A program made the translations under genes and the position numbers. Shown here piece by piece: positions 47,183 through 55,298 of a stretch of DNA of 64,000 bases; within the stretch, counting starts at the first letter, position 1; every line of letters begins with the position of its first letter. Source of the stretch: Chloroherpetonaceae bacterium (GTDB lineage Bacteria > Bacteroidota > Chlorobiia > Chlorobiales > Thermochlorobacteraceae); NCBI GenBank assembly GCA_025056565.1, contig JANWWA010000002.1, forward strand, positions 62,001 to 126,000, read 5' to 3'. The notes beneath the pieces are model-generated. The model worked only from the letters and a program-made list of their open reading frames with translations, made no database searches and had not been told where the DNA came from.

Positions 47183-48159
47183 ACTTTCTTGGTATGCAAG
47201 CGATAAAGAAGATAGCCTACTTTGGCAAGCTGACGCAACTTGCCAAGAAAAGTCTGCCCATAAAAGAGCGAGACCCGACGACCGTTAAATCGGCTCGGCA
47301 CAAAGCGCTTCGTGCGAATGTCAATCACAGGCTTAATATACACCCTGCCAACGTAGGGGTCGGACATTAAGGGTGAGTAATAAATGCAATTCTCAAAGTA
47401 GTAGTGTGTAACTTGGCTGAAGCGTGTGCGCGCACGGTTGCGAATAGGCGAGCCACCGTGAAAAAGATTGGCAGCCCAGATGAGTGCTTCACCTTTTTTC
47501 AGTTCAAGCTCTTTGCGCTCAAAGCCTTGCGAGGCAATGAAAGATTCTACAAATGACTCGTAGTGCCCATAGTGCTCAGGTTGCGGTGTTGAAAATGCCA
47601 GTGTGCCACAGCGACCAATGTCATACAGCTCATAGAGCGGGAGCTTGTGGCTGCCCACATAGTAATGAAGTGGACCGCTGTCGGCATCCACATCTTCCAA
47701 AGCAACCCAAACACCGCACATATAGCGCGGCGGGTAGGAGTGAAAGTGAATCGTGTCGCTGTGCGTCTTTTGCTCCGTGCCTACGGGAAAGTTCAAAGTT
47801 TGAAATGGGATAGGCTCACGCTGGTAGAAAAGCCGAAGATACCTCAGCACCTTATCGGCTATGGCAATTTGGCGAAATGCGTCCTCTACCATCCACGCAT
47901 CCATAATGCGCGTCTGCCGAAGCGACCCATCGGGAGCATAACACAATTGGCGAATAGCTTGGGCCGCATGGTCTAAGAGCGCCATAGGCAACTCTGTGTG
48001 AAGCACAAAGTAGCCATCGCGTGCAAACTGACGCACCGCTTGCTCATGCTCAGGTGATAGCTGAAGGCGCTGAATTTCCTGCGAGAGCAGTGGTTCAGGC
48101 AGTTCAACCAGTGGAATGTTGAGTGGCATCGCCTCTCTTTTGCAAAAATCAGTGTGCAT
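47179..48159 (-). CDS. Phytanoyl-CoA dioxygenase (PhyH) family protein
   Basis: 326-residue non-haem iron, 2-oxoglutarate-dependent oxygenase. The iron site is His-x-Asp in THSDTIHFHS, with the second His in LFHGGSPIRN and a downstream Arg in RARTRFSQVTHYYF. PHYH-family core motifs GVWVALEDVDADSGPL and YVGSHKLPLYEL are evident. Bacterial members hydroxylate diverse small molecules, so the substrate is unknown. The upstream ATG (48159) is used; ATG 48129 is a possible shorter start. The 3' end overlaps hemW by 4 bp. Confidence 0.88.
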   Translation of the reverse strand: MHTDFCKREAMPLNIPLVELPEPLLSQEIQRLQLSPEHEQAVRQFARDGYFVLHTELPMALLDHAAQAIRQLCYAPDGSLRQTRIMDAWMVEDAFRQIAIADKVLRYLRLFYQREPIPFQTLNFPVGTEQKTHSDTIHFHSYPPRYMCGVWVALEDVDADSGPLHYYVGSHKLPLYELYDIGRCGTLAFSTPQPEHYGHYESFVESFIASQGFERKELELKKGEALIWAANLFHGGSPIRNRARTRFSQVTHYYFENCIYYSPLMSDPYVGRVYIKPVIDIRTKRFVPSRFNGRRVSLFYGQTFLGKLRQLAKVGYLLYRLHTKKV

Positions 48160-48214
48160 TCTAAGAATTCAAGGCAGAAAAAGCAATGAGAGCGTGCACT
48201 GGGCATATCCAAGC

Positions 48215-49207
48215 TCATGGCAGAGAGAGCGAGACAGGAGTAGATGCAAAAGCATGCACACAGTGGCGCTGCGCAAATTGAATAAGACTGTCTGCGATGC
48301 GTTCAACCAGCGTGTTGGGCAAACCGTCAAAATGGCGAGATTTGGGGCGCAAGTCAATTGGGTCATTGACATAATCTACAGCTACCAAGCGGTCATCTAC
48401 AGAAAGCGCAAGTTCACTGGAAAAAAAATCCATCTGTGAGACTCTGGCAATGCGCTGCATCGCGTCGCACATTGCCTCAAAAGGAATGCGCAGTTTATCA
48501 CTGTCTGAAAGGGAGCGATAAAGGTGGCGTTCATCGTCCCACCATGCGATTTCAACTTCGCCAAAGAGATAGTAGGCACGAAACCAGCATCGCCAACCGT
48601 AGAGATACTTTGGATAGATTTTTTCCTGTGCCAGATACTTGTCCCAAGGAATAATCTGTCGCCACGCAGAGGCATCAAAGGGTGAGTAGACGGACTTTGC
48701 CACGCCTTCGCCGCCACCGCCGTTAGCGGGTTTCAGCACAAATGGCATTTTGAGTTGGGCAATCGCTTCAATTAGAGCAGTGTTGAGCTTGCGTTCAACT
48801 TCAAATGGCGGCAAAATCACGGTATGAGGCACATTCACGCCAGCTTGAATAAGCAAATAGTGCATTGTGGCTTTGTCCATCGTGCGTTGCGAAATCTCAA
48901 ATGGGTTGATGATGCGGGTGCCGTGTCGCTGGGCAAGTGGCTGAAGTGGCATAAAGAGTTCGTTGGTATCGCTGGCTCTGTCGAGCAGCACCCCGATTTG
49001 CAGCCGGCTGGCACGCAAAGCAGCTAGCACTTCATCTAAGTTGTAGGCGCAGATAGTTAGCAACCGAGCTTGATGACGCTGCGCCGCTTGCTCTAAAATG
49101 CGAATGAAGTCGTAGTCGTATTCCCAATCCCAAGCCACAGCCAAGTGAACGGCGGTTGGTGCAACCGTCGTGCGTGTGTCCTGCATTCTCCAATCTTTTT
49201 CGTTCAT
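48215..49207 (-). CDS. ATP-grasp superfamily protein (RimK/YheCD-like)
   Basis: About 330 residues. The ATP-grasp core is seen as PFVLKPANGGGGEGVAKSVY (the nucleotide-binding strand and glycine loop), then KYLAQEKIYPKY and a late VAVDYVNDPIDLRP with metal-ligand-like Asp/Asn. The N-terminal domain (about 20-120) has a pre-ATP-grasp fold. Such enzymes ligate a carboxylate to an amine or thiol using ATP, but no substrate can be assigned. Start: ATG 49207, preceded by CAGGGG at suitable spacing; a longer reading to 49273 or 49279 is possible. It is 42 bp or more from the methyltransferase gene. Confidence 0.8.
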   Translation of the reverse strand: MNEKDWRMQDTRTTVAPTAVHLAVAWDWEYDYDFIRILEQAAQRHQARLLTICAYNLDEVLAALRASRLQIGVLLDRASDTNELFMPLQPLAQRHGTRIINPFEISQRTMDKATMHYLLIQAGVNVPHTVILPPFEVERKLNTALIEAIAQLKMPFVLKPANGGGGEGVAKSVYSPFDASAWRQIIPWDKYLAQEKIYPKYLYGWRCWFRAYYLFGEVEIAWWDDERHLYRSLSDSDKLRIPFEAMCDAMQRIARVSQMDFFSSELALSVDDRLVAVDYVNDPIDLRPKSRHFDGLPNTLVERIADSLIQFAQRHCVHAFASTPVSLSLP

Positions 49208-49321
49208 ACTGGCGCCCCTGCAAAGGCTGCACAGTGCATCTCGCCACAAAGTGCCTACGCCAGCGCTAAACATACTCAAAACTTGACGTTTCTTCGTTAT
49301 GCCCTCGGTAAGTAGGCGCGC

Positions 49322-49924
49322 TTAGCTGCGCTCTTTGCGTAGCAGGAATTGCACTTGTAGCAAGGTGTTCCGCATTTGGACGACCGTGAAATCAGCTTGC
49401 TCGAAAGCTATGCGCAGTGCAGGTTCATTTCTTAGGAAAAGAGGATGCAAAAGTGCATATCTCAGCCAATTCAGCGCAGTAGAAGTGGCAGCCGTAATGA
49501 CCAAAAATCCGTCCGGCACCAAGACACGAGAAAGCTCCTGCAACAACTGAGGCAGCGAACTAATGTATTCTGAGACACCAATGCAAAGAATCAAATCAAA
49601 TGTGTGGTTGCAAAACGGCAAGTGTTCAGCTTGTGCACAAAGCGATTGCACTGTGGGAAATTGTTGGCGCACTGCACTGACCATCTCTTCTGCGCTGTCA
49701 ATCGCATAAAAATGCTGGCTGGCAAGACCCGCTTGCTGAAAAACTGTAATAGCGTTACCTGTGCCAGTGCCTACATCTAAAACGGCTCGGAAAGTGCGGT
49801 GCGGAATGCTGTGCAAAAGCTGCAAGAGAGCCTCATTTTCCTTTCTGAGTATGCATGCTGAAATAGGGTTAGCCCGCAAGATGGCGTAAAACCTTGCTTG
49901 AACATTCCATAGTGTTCTGGACAT
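49322..49924 (-). CDS. Small SAM-dependent methyltransferase
   Basis: 200 residues, class I methyltransferase fold. Motif I reads VLDVGTGTGNAITVF, the strand-2 acid lies in FYAIDSAEEMVSAV, and motif post-I is DLILCIGVSEYISSL. The short C-terminal region lacks a distinct substrate domain. The substrate is unknown. The gene sits between ribE (32 bp) and the ATP-grasp gene on the minus strand, so it may act in the same pathway as these neighbours. Confidence 0.84.
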   Translation of the reverse strand: MSRTLWNVQARFYAILRANPISACILRKENEALLQLLHSIPHRTFRAVLDVGTGTGNAITVFQQAGLASQHFYAIDSAEEMVSAVRQQFPTVQSLCAQAEHLPFCNHTFDLILCIGVSEYISSLPQLLQELSRVLVPDGFLVITAATSTALNWLRYALLHPLFLRNEPALRIAFEQADFTVVQMRNTLLQVQFLLRKERS

Positions 49925-49956
49925 CTGTTTAGAGATGATGAATCTGCAGCCTAAGT

Positions 49957-50610
49957 TCAGTAGCCAAGTTGCTTTAGTCGTGCTTCGCTAAGTGGCTCTG
50001 GCGCAGACTTGCTGGATAGCCACGCTTGCACTTGCTTTGCCACGTATTTGCCAAGCACATCGAACTCCAGATTCACATAGTCGCCAACCTTGCGGTCGCA
50101 AAGGGTAGTGTGGTGGTAGGTGTAAGGAATAATCGCAACAGTAAAAACATTTCGCTCGAGCGCTGCAACCGTGAGGCTAATGCCATCGACTGCGATTGAG
50201 CCAACAGGGACAATGTAAGGTTCAAACTGTGAGTCGAAAACAACCTTACAAATCCAGCTTGCAGAAAGTGGGCGCAGCTCGATAATTTGACCCACGCAAT
50301 CGACATGACCTTGCACATAGTGTCCACCCATTCGGTCACCAGTGCGTAGAGCGCGTTCCAAGTTAATGCGTGTGCCCACTTGCCAGCGACCGAGAGTCGT
50401 TTTCTTCAAGGTTTCTTCAACGGTGTCTACTTCAAAACACGGCGGATGGGTGGCAACGACAGTCTGGCATACACCGCTTAGTGCAATGCTTTCATCGACC
50501 GCTATATCACGAAAGTCGGTACTCTGATACTCAACCGTGATGCGTAAGCCGTTGCCTCGATGGGCAATATGCCGCACAACACCCACATCTTTGATGATAC
50601 CTGTAAACAT
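49957..50610 (-). CDS. ribE: Riboflavin synthase alpha chain
   Basis: Dismutates two 6,7-dimethyl-8-ribityllumazine molecules into riboflavin and an amino-pyrimidine. The 217-residue protein has two lumazine-binding repeats: the first begins MFTGIIKDVG and the second begins near residue 98 (GGHYVQGHVDCVG). The conserved VDESIALSGVCQTV and VAVDGISLTV-type motifs (SIAVDGISLTVAAL) are both present. It starts 3 bp after the porV-like stop. It is complete. Confidence 0.95.
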   Translation of the reverse strand: MFTGIIKDVGVVRHIAHRGNGLRITVEYQSTDFRDIAVDESIALSGVCQTVVATHPPCFEVDTVEETLKKTTLGRWQVGTRINLERALRTGDRMGGHYVQGHVDCVGQIIELRPLSASWICKVVFDSQFEPYIVPVGSIAVDGISLTVAALERNVFTVAIIPYTYHHTTLCDRKVGDYVNLEFDVLGKYVAKQVQAWLSSKSAPEPLSEARLKQLGY

Positions 50611-50613
50611 CGC

Positions 50614-51726
50614 TTAGCGGCGCTGAGCATGGTTATCTGGTTCCTCCTTCTCAGAGGGAGCTGGCGCTGGTTCCTCAGAGGCCCCCGTTTCTTCAGGCGG
50701 AGGCACATAGCCTTTGCGGCGGAAAATTTCTTGGTCTAACTCTAACTGCAAAGAGATTCGATGTGAATTGCCAAGCTGGTCTGTGCCATCGAAGCGAGCA
50801 AAGCTGTAATCAATGTTCAGCTTGGCAATGCGTAACCCTGCACCTAAGGTTAAGCGACCAATGTCATCTATGCCTGCGCGAATTGCGACAATGTTTTTGT
50901 ACGCATATTCTAAACCACCTCGGAAGTTGAAGCTAACAGTACCTAACGAAAGATGCGCCGCATGTTTGCGTCCCTCAAAGCGGGTGTCAATGTCAATTCC
51001 CACCGTGAAGCGGCCAAAGAGTGCTTCCAGCGTGTAACCCCCGCCTAATTTTGCAGTAGGAGCAATTAGCTCATTGCGTCCAGTTGTCCAAGAGACAAAA
51101 GTAGTTGTGATGTCTTGCACGGCAATGCCAACGGTAAAACAGCTCCCAAGCTCATACAGCACGCCTGCATCAACACCAACGCCAAATGCATTCGCAAAAG
51201 TGCCAACATTGCGAAAAATAAACTTGGCACTTAGACCGTAAGAGAGCTTGTAAGGCGTCTTTACTGAATACGATGCCAGAACAGCCCAATCAGCTGCTCC
51301 AAAACGCGTGATAAGATTTTCTGCGTTATCTATTGGACGATTGCGTGCTTCGTCCCAAGCGCTGCGCGTGTCGGGAATATCAGAGACGCCCAAGCGCATC
51401 ACGCTTAGCCCGAGACTTTTATTCTCTTCAAATGGAATGGCAGCTGCAGCGTAGTTATAGTTCACCACATTGCCAAAGCTTTGCGAGTGCATCAAGGCAA
51501 TTTGTGGATAATTAATGTGCGAAAGCCCAGCAGGATTCCAGTAGCCAGCAGTTACATCTTGTGCTAACGCAGTGGCTGTGCCGCCCATTGCAAGGGCTCT
51601 GGCGCCAACCCCGAATGCCAGAAATTCACCTGCATATTTGCCCAAAACGACCTGTGCCTGCCCAGAGGGAAGCCAAAAGACAAATAATCCAAGTAGTAGT
51701 AAAATGATACGCCACTGCGCTAACAT
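50614..51726 (-). CDS. porV: PorV/PorQ family outer membrane beta-barrel protein (T9SS)
   Basis: 370 residues, UPF0164/PorV type. A signal peptide ends at SGQAQ. The conserved mature N-terminus is AGEFLAFGVGARALAMGGTA followed by DVTAGYWNPAGLS, the hallmark of this family. FadL-like beta strands follow, and the C-terminus is a Pro/Glu-rich tail (about 335-370). In T9SS organisms PorV shuttles cargo from the Sov translocon to the PorU sortase. PorQ-like and non-secretion relatives exist, so the exact subtype is uncertain. The start is a clear ATG. It heads the longest minus-strand run in the window. Confidence 0.82.
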   Translation of the reverse strand: MLAQWRIILLLLGLFVFWLPSGQAQVVLGKYAGEFLAFGVGARALAMGGTATALAQDVTAGYWNPAGLSHINYPQIALMHSQSFGNVVNYNYAAAAIPFEENKSLGLSVMRLGVSDIPDTRSAWDEARNRPIDNAENLITRFGAADWAVLASYSVKTPYKLSYGLSAKFIFRNVGTFANAFGVGVDAGVLYELGSCFTVGIAVQDITTTFVSWTTGRNELIAPTAKLGGGYTLEALFGRFTVGIDIDTRFEGRKHAAHLSLGTVSFNFRGGLEYAYKNIVAIRAGIDDIGRLTLGAGLRIAKLNIDYSFARFDGTDQLGNSHRISLQLELDQEIFRRKGYVPPPEETGASEEPAPAPSEKEEPDNHAQRR

Positions 51727-51824
51727 CGTTAGCAGGGAAAGACTTGTCTGTCCGACGCCTTCGATATAGAAGTTTTCAGGAACACTTCAAAGCCGCTCTG
51801 CAGTCTCTCTACTGTGGCTCAAAC

Positions 51825-52043
51825 TTACTTATCCGTTGCCATAATATCGTCGTGACCAGCGGTGCGTACCGTGTCAGGCAGTTTCTTTTCTTTCTTTATC
51901 ACAGTCTTTTTGACCTCTTCAGACACCTTCGGTTTGTTAAGCAAGGTGCCCATATCTGTTTCGCGAATGCTCTCAGAGCCAGCGGTGCGCACCGTGTCAG
52001 GCATCTGACGCTCCTCAGTTCGACCTTCCTTATTCTGCGACAT
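51825..52043 (-). CDS. Small hypothetical protein with a twin PDTVRTAG repeat
   Basis: About 72 residues, strongly charged, with no signal peptide or membrane segment. It contains two copies of a motif: MPDTVRTAGSESIRETD in the N-terminal half and LPDTVRTAGHDDIMATDK at the C-terminus, separated by a lysine-rich spacer (KKTVIKKEKK). I chose ATG 52043, giving MSQNKEGRTEERQ. A GTG at 52103 would add 20 residues. I recognise no family. It is upstream of the porV-like gene (99 bp) on the same strand and could be the first gene of that run. Confidence 0.5.
   Translation of the reverse strand: MSQNKEGRTEERQMPDTVRTAGSESIRETDMGTLLNKPKVSEEVKKTVIKKEKKLPDTVRTAGHDDIMATDK
51856..51880. repeat. Direct repeat copy 1 (25 bp, within the small twin-repeat gene)
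   Basis: Nearly identical to 51979-52003 (one mismatch in 25), 123 bp apart. Encodes the PDTVRTAG core on the minus strand. Confidence 0.85.
51979..52003. repeat. Direct repeat copy 2 (25 bp, within the small twin-repeat gene)
   Basis: Partner of 51856-51880 with a single T/C difference at a synonymous position. The spacing is exactly 41 codons, so the coding frame is kept. Confidence 0.85.
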
Positions 52044-52257
52044 GGTTTCTCTATTGTTTATGACCGATGCGTCACGGTCAGTTGAAAAGGCAATCTCCTT
52101 CACCTAAGCACCCAACAGTAAGCTACCCTAAATCGTTGCGAGACAGTAAAGTGAAAATTGGAACTTTGGGCAAGGCGAGCCGTATAGACGGGAAAGTTCT
52201 CTGCTGCCGATTTTTTATCTTGGACTGCTTTGACTGAACTCCTTTCTTTGAGAAAAT

Positions 52258-53448
52258 ATGGCGACACGATGCTTTGTCTATGCTGCTGCATTTGTTCTTT
52301 TGCGCTGTGTGCTCCTGCCCGAGTTGCTTGATGCGCAGGACAAATCCGCCCGAGCAAAGAAACCCGCTACGGCTCAGCCGAAAAAGTTGCCTGAATCAAA
52401 CAGGGAATTCAAACTGCTCCAACTGCCCGATGAAGTCAGGCAGGCATTTGAGCAAGCATATCCAACTGATGAGTTCATTCGTGCAACCAGTGTGCAACGC
52501 AGCGGTGAGATGTTCTACAAAATTAGCGCAAGAAATGCGACCAAGCAGCGTGAGTTACTCTTTGCGGCAGATGGCAAGCTGGTAGAACTGGTGGAGATCA
52601 TTTCGCCTGTAGAACTGCCTGAAGCCATCAAAGAAGCAGTGCGCAGTGAGCACGCCGACGCAGCGATTGTTTCCACAAAGAAAATCGTCAGTGCGGCCCC
52701 AACGCTTTATGAGGTTACGACCAAGCAAGGCGAGGAACAAGCTGTAACGGTCTATGACACAAAGGGGAATGTGGTGCGCAAAGTCGATGTGCTGCCCAGC
52801 GCCGTGCAAAAAGCCTTCAGTGCTGCCTATCCCAATGCAGAAATTTTAGCGTTCAGGCGGTATGAAAATGATGGAATTGCCTACTGGGTGATTGAAAGCA
52901 AGGAAGGTAACACCTTTCGTGAAACCATCTATGCGGAAGGCGGCGAACTCATTCGGCTCACCGAAAGTCTTTCTCCGTTAGAATTACCCGAAGCTATCAA
53001 AGAAACTTTGGCAGATAGCTTTGCGGGCGCAGCTATCACCTCAGTCCAACGAAGGGTCAATATCACATACCACATTGGCGTAAATGACAGCACAGGTAAC
53101 TCAACCTTAGCACTGGATGCCACAGGAAGGTTGATAAATTTGCATAGTGAAAGTGAGCCAGACGAGAGCGTAACGCTTCTAGCGCAAAATGCCTCTGCAG
53201 ACAAAGCAGGCGAACAGGTTGCAGCGAAAGACAGAGAGATAAGTTTGCTCAAGCCGCAGCCTGTTAAAGCCACCCTGCCTGTCTTGAAGCTGGACTCGCT
53301 GGCTGTGCTAAAACCGCTGCCAGCAGTAGAAGTGCCAGACGAGCGAAAGCCAGAGAAGCGCATTATCGTGATTCGACGATACTATGCGCCTTCACTGATA
53401 TGGATTCCACCTGTTGTGCGAATTTGGCGCCCGTCTTGGTGGTGGTAG
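52258..53448 (+). CDS. Secreted PepSY-like repeat protein with Trp-rich C-terminus
   Basis: 396 residues. A signal peptide (about 1-24) ends near LPELLDAQ. Four PepSY-like (putative beta-lactamase-inhibitor-like) repeats follow, each starting with LPxxVxxAF or LPEAIKEAV and ending in a pattern like TVYDTKGNVV. A charged linker leads to a short C-terminal tail with many aromatic residues (RRYYAPSLIWIPPVV then IWRPSWWW). The family is often periplasmic and of unknown function. The gene is transcribed alone, divergent from the small twin-repeat gene and convergent with DUF4159. Confidence 0.75.
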   Translation: MATRCFVYAAAFVLLRCVLLPELLDAQDKSARAKKPATAQPKKLPESNREFKLLQLPDEVRQAFEQAYPTDEFIRATSVQRSGEMFYKISARNATKQRELLFAADGKLVELVEIISPVELPEAIKEAVRSEHADAAIVSTKKIVSAAPTLYEVTTKQGEEQAVTVYDTKGNVVRKVDVLPSAVQKAFSAAYPNAEILAFRRYENDGIAYWVIESKEGNTFRETIYAEGGELIRLTESLSPLELPEAIKETLADSFAGAAITSVQRRVNITYHIGVNDSTGNSTLALDATGRLINLHSESEPDESVTLLAQNASADKAGEQVAAKDREISLLKPQPVKATLPVLKLDSLAVLKPLPAVEVPDERKPEKRIIVIRRYYAPSLIWIPPVVRIWRPSWWW

Positions 53449-53508
53449 TTGCAAGCGAGGCAGAATAGGCAAAAATAGAGTGCAGTCAGTTCTAACTTCC
53501 CATAAGCC

Positions 53509-54204
53509 TTAGTTGCTAATTGCGTAGAGCACCACATTCACGCCGAATTTCAAAGCCTCCTCACGCTTTTCAGGCGGGTCGTTGTGCACATCAGGGTTTG
53601 CCCAGCCATCGCTGGGGTTGGATTCATATGTGTAGAGCAAAACCAATCGCCCATTGTAGAAAAGCCCGAAGGTTTGTGGGGGTTTGTTGTCGTGTTCGTG
53701 GATTTTCGGTGCGCCGTTTGGAAACTTGTAGTAGTGATGAAAAATAGGGTGCGAGTAGGGAAGTTCTACAAGGTCGGTGCCTGGGAAGATGCGTTTGACC
53801 TCACGGCGAAAACTTTTGTCCATTCCGTAATCGTCATCGGCATAGATGAACCCACCTGACTTTAAGTAGTTGCGAATGTTATCCAGTTCAGCATCCGTGA
53901 AGCGCACATTGCCGTGTCCCGTCATAAAGACAAACGAGTATTGAAAAATAGCAGGGCTTGAGGCTTCCACAACTTCCTCTTTTAGTGGTGCAAGGATGCC
54001 GACCTTTTCGCGAATGTATTTCATCAGATTCGGCACGGCAGAGGGATCGTTATACCAATCCCCGCCGCCCGAATACTTCAGACGTGCGCACCGAAACGCA
54101 GGCGGCAAATTGGCTTGAGCAAAAAGTGGCACAGCGTCAAGTAAAAAGAGCAGCAGCTGGATGCAAAACAGGCCGAAAAGCACTTGCTTTGAACGTTCAG
54201 TCAT
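53509..54204 (-). CDS. DUF4159 domain-containing secreted protein
   Basis: 231 residues. A signal peptide (about 1-31) ends near PLFAQA. The rest is a DUF4159 domain: FRCARLKYSGGGDWYNDPSAV, FVFMTGHGNVRFTDAELDNIR, and YLKSGGFIYADDDYG. The domain resembles class I amidotransferase-like folds but lacks an obvious catalytic triad. In Bacteroidota it often occurs beside MoxR/DUF58/BatA genes; here it stands alone, 30 kb from the DUF58 operon. It is divergent from the UbiA operon. Confidence 0.85.
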   Translation of the reverse strand: MTERSKQVLFGLFCIQLLLFLLDAVPLFAQANLPPAFRCARLKYSGGGDWYNDPSAVPNLMKYIREKVGILAPLKEEVVEASSPAIFQYSFVFMTGHGNVRFTDAELDNIRNYLKSGGFIYADDDYGMDKSFRREVKRIFPGTDLVELPYSHPIFHHYYKFPNGAPKIHEHDNKPPQTFGLFYNGRLVLLYTYESNPSDGWANPDVHNDPPEKREEALKFGVNVVLYAISN

Positions 54205-54270
54205 CGTAGGCAGAGTTTTAACCCCATAAAAAGATACACGGTTGAACGAATTTCCTAAGGGAACTGTTTT

Positions 54271-54292
54271 ACCGACCGACGAGTCAGTCAGT
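54271..54292. repeat. Quasi-palindrome in the DUF4159/UbiA divergent promoter region
   Basis: ACCGACCGAC (54271-54280) and GTCAGTCAGT (54283-54292) are imperfect inverted copies. In minus-strand RNA they could form a 10-bp hairpin with two G-U pairs. In plus-strand RNA two C-A mismatches spoil it. It may be an operator-like site or chance. Confidence 0.35.
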
Positions 54293-54315
54293 TTTTAACC
54301 AAATCAGCTTATCAA

Positions 54316-55269
54316 ATGCAAGAAATTGGAGGGGCTAATGCTGTGCTGGGAGGAGCAGTGCTTGCAGATGAAAGCCGCTCTGCAGCAAGAGCATTACAAA
54401 TTTCACCAGAGCGAGAGCGCGCAATTCGCATCATAAAGATATTGCTTTTTAGTGCCTCGATTGTGCCTGCATGCGTAACAGGTGCAATTATTTTTCATCA
54501 AGGGCATCTCGAGTGGCTGCCTTTCGCACTGGTGCTCTTGGGCTTATTTATTGGTCAAGCAGGAGGGGATTACCTCTACTACTACGGCACGAATTTTCAC
54601 ACCGACCAGCGCGATGCACACACCAAAATTTTTGCAGGTTGGCGTCCTTTCTTTGCAGACAATCTTTTCAAAGATGAAAAGACGCTCTGGGCGGGCATCT
54701 TGTGTCTGCTTATAGATGCGGCAATCGGTCTTTACTTTGCCTATAAAGTTGGCTACGAAATTTTGCTCTTTGCGCTTTTGGGCGGATTAGTAGCGATTTT
54801 CTTTACGCCTCTAATGCTACGCGGCTACAAGGAAGTAGTCATTTTCATAACATTTGGGCCGCTCTCAATGACGGGAGCTTACTACGCGCTCAATTCAACC
54901 TTTGAGCTGACACCATTGGTAGCATCGCTGCCCATAGCATGCTTCGTAACGGTCGTAGCCTATCTCAAAGGTGCGCGCTACGAAATTCGTGAGGAAGCTG
55001 GTCATGCATTCGTTGTAAAGCTCAATAATACCGTCATCAAAGCGCTGCTTGTAGCGGGCTACGCTGCGCTAATTCTGAGCGTAGTCGTGCGGGTGCTGCC
55101 GCCGCTAACGCTGTTAGGCTTGCTCTCTACACCATTTGCGGTCTCAGTGGTAAGGACGGTAGAGGCGAATCGTAGTGAGGTGCATGAGTATCTGTGGGCT
55201 ACAGTGCGCGCAATTGCCGTACTGATAACCTTCGGCGCAGCAGTAAGTGTCGGGTTTATTTTCTCTTAA
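54316..55269 (+). CDS. UbiA-superfamily prenyltransferase-like protein with degenerate active site
   Basis: 317 residues with 8-9 hydrophobic segments and the UbiA fold (conserved ITFGPLSMTGAYYALN stretch). Active prenyltransferases have two Asp-rich motifs that bind Mg-diphosphate. Here the first motif position reads GGDYLYYYGTNFHTDQRD (residues 83-100), not NDYFD-like, and the second reads YLKGARYEIREEAGH (216-230), with the aspartates replaced by Gly and Glu. Catalysis in the usual way is doubtful; a heteromeric partner or altered substrate are options. It is the first of three linked UbiA genes, 29 bp before the second. Confidence 0.75.
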   Translation: MQEIGGANAVLGGAVLADESRSAARALQISPERERAIRIIKILLFSASIVPACVTGAIIFHQGHLEWLPFALVLLGLFIGQAGGDYLYYYGTNFHTDQRDAHTKIFAGWRPFFADNLFKDEKTLWAGILCLLIDAAIGLYFAYKVGYEILLFALLGGLVAIFFTPLMLRGYKEVVIFITFGPLSMTGAYYALNSTFELTPLVASLPIACFVTVVAYLKGARYEIREEAGHAFVVKLNNTVIKALLVAGYAALILSVVVRVLPPLTLLGLLSTPFAVSVVRTVEANRSEVHEYLWATVRAIAVLITFGAAVSVGFIFS

Positions 55270-55298
55270 CCTTCAACGAAACTCAAGGAGTCCCTAAG

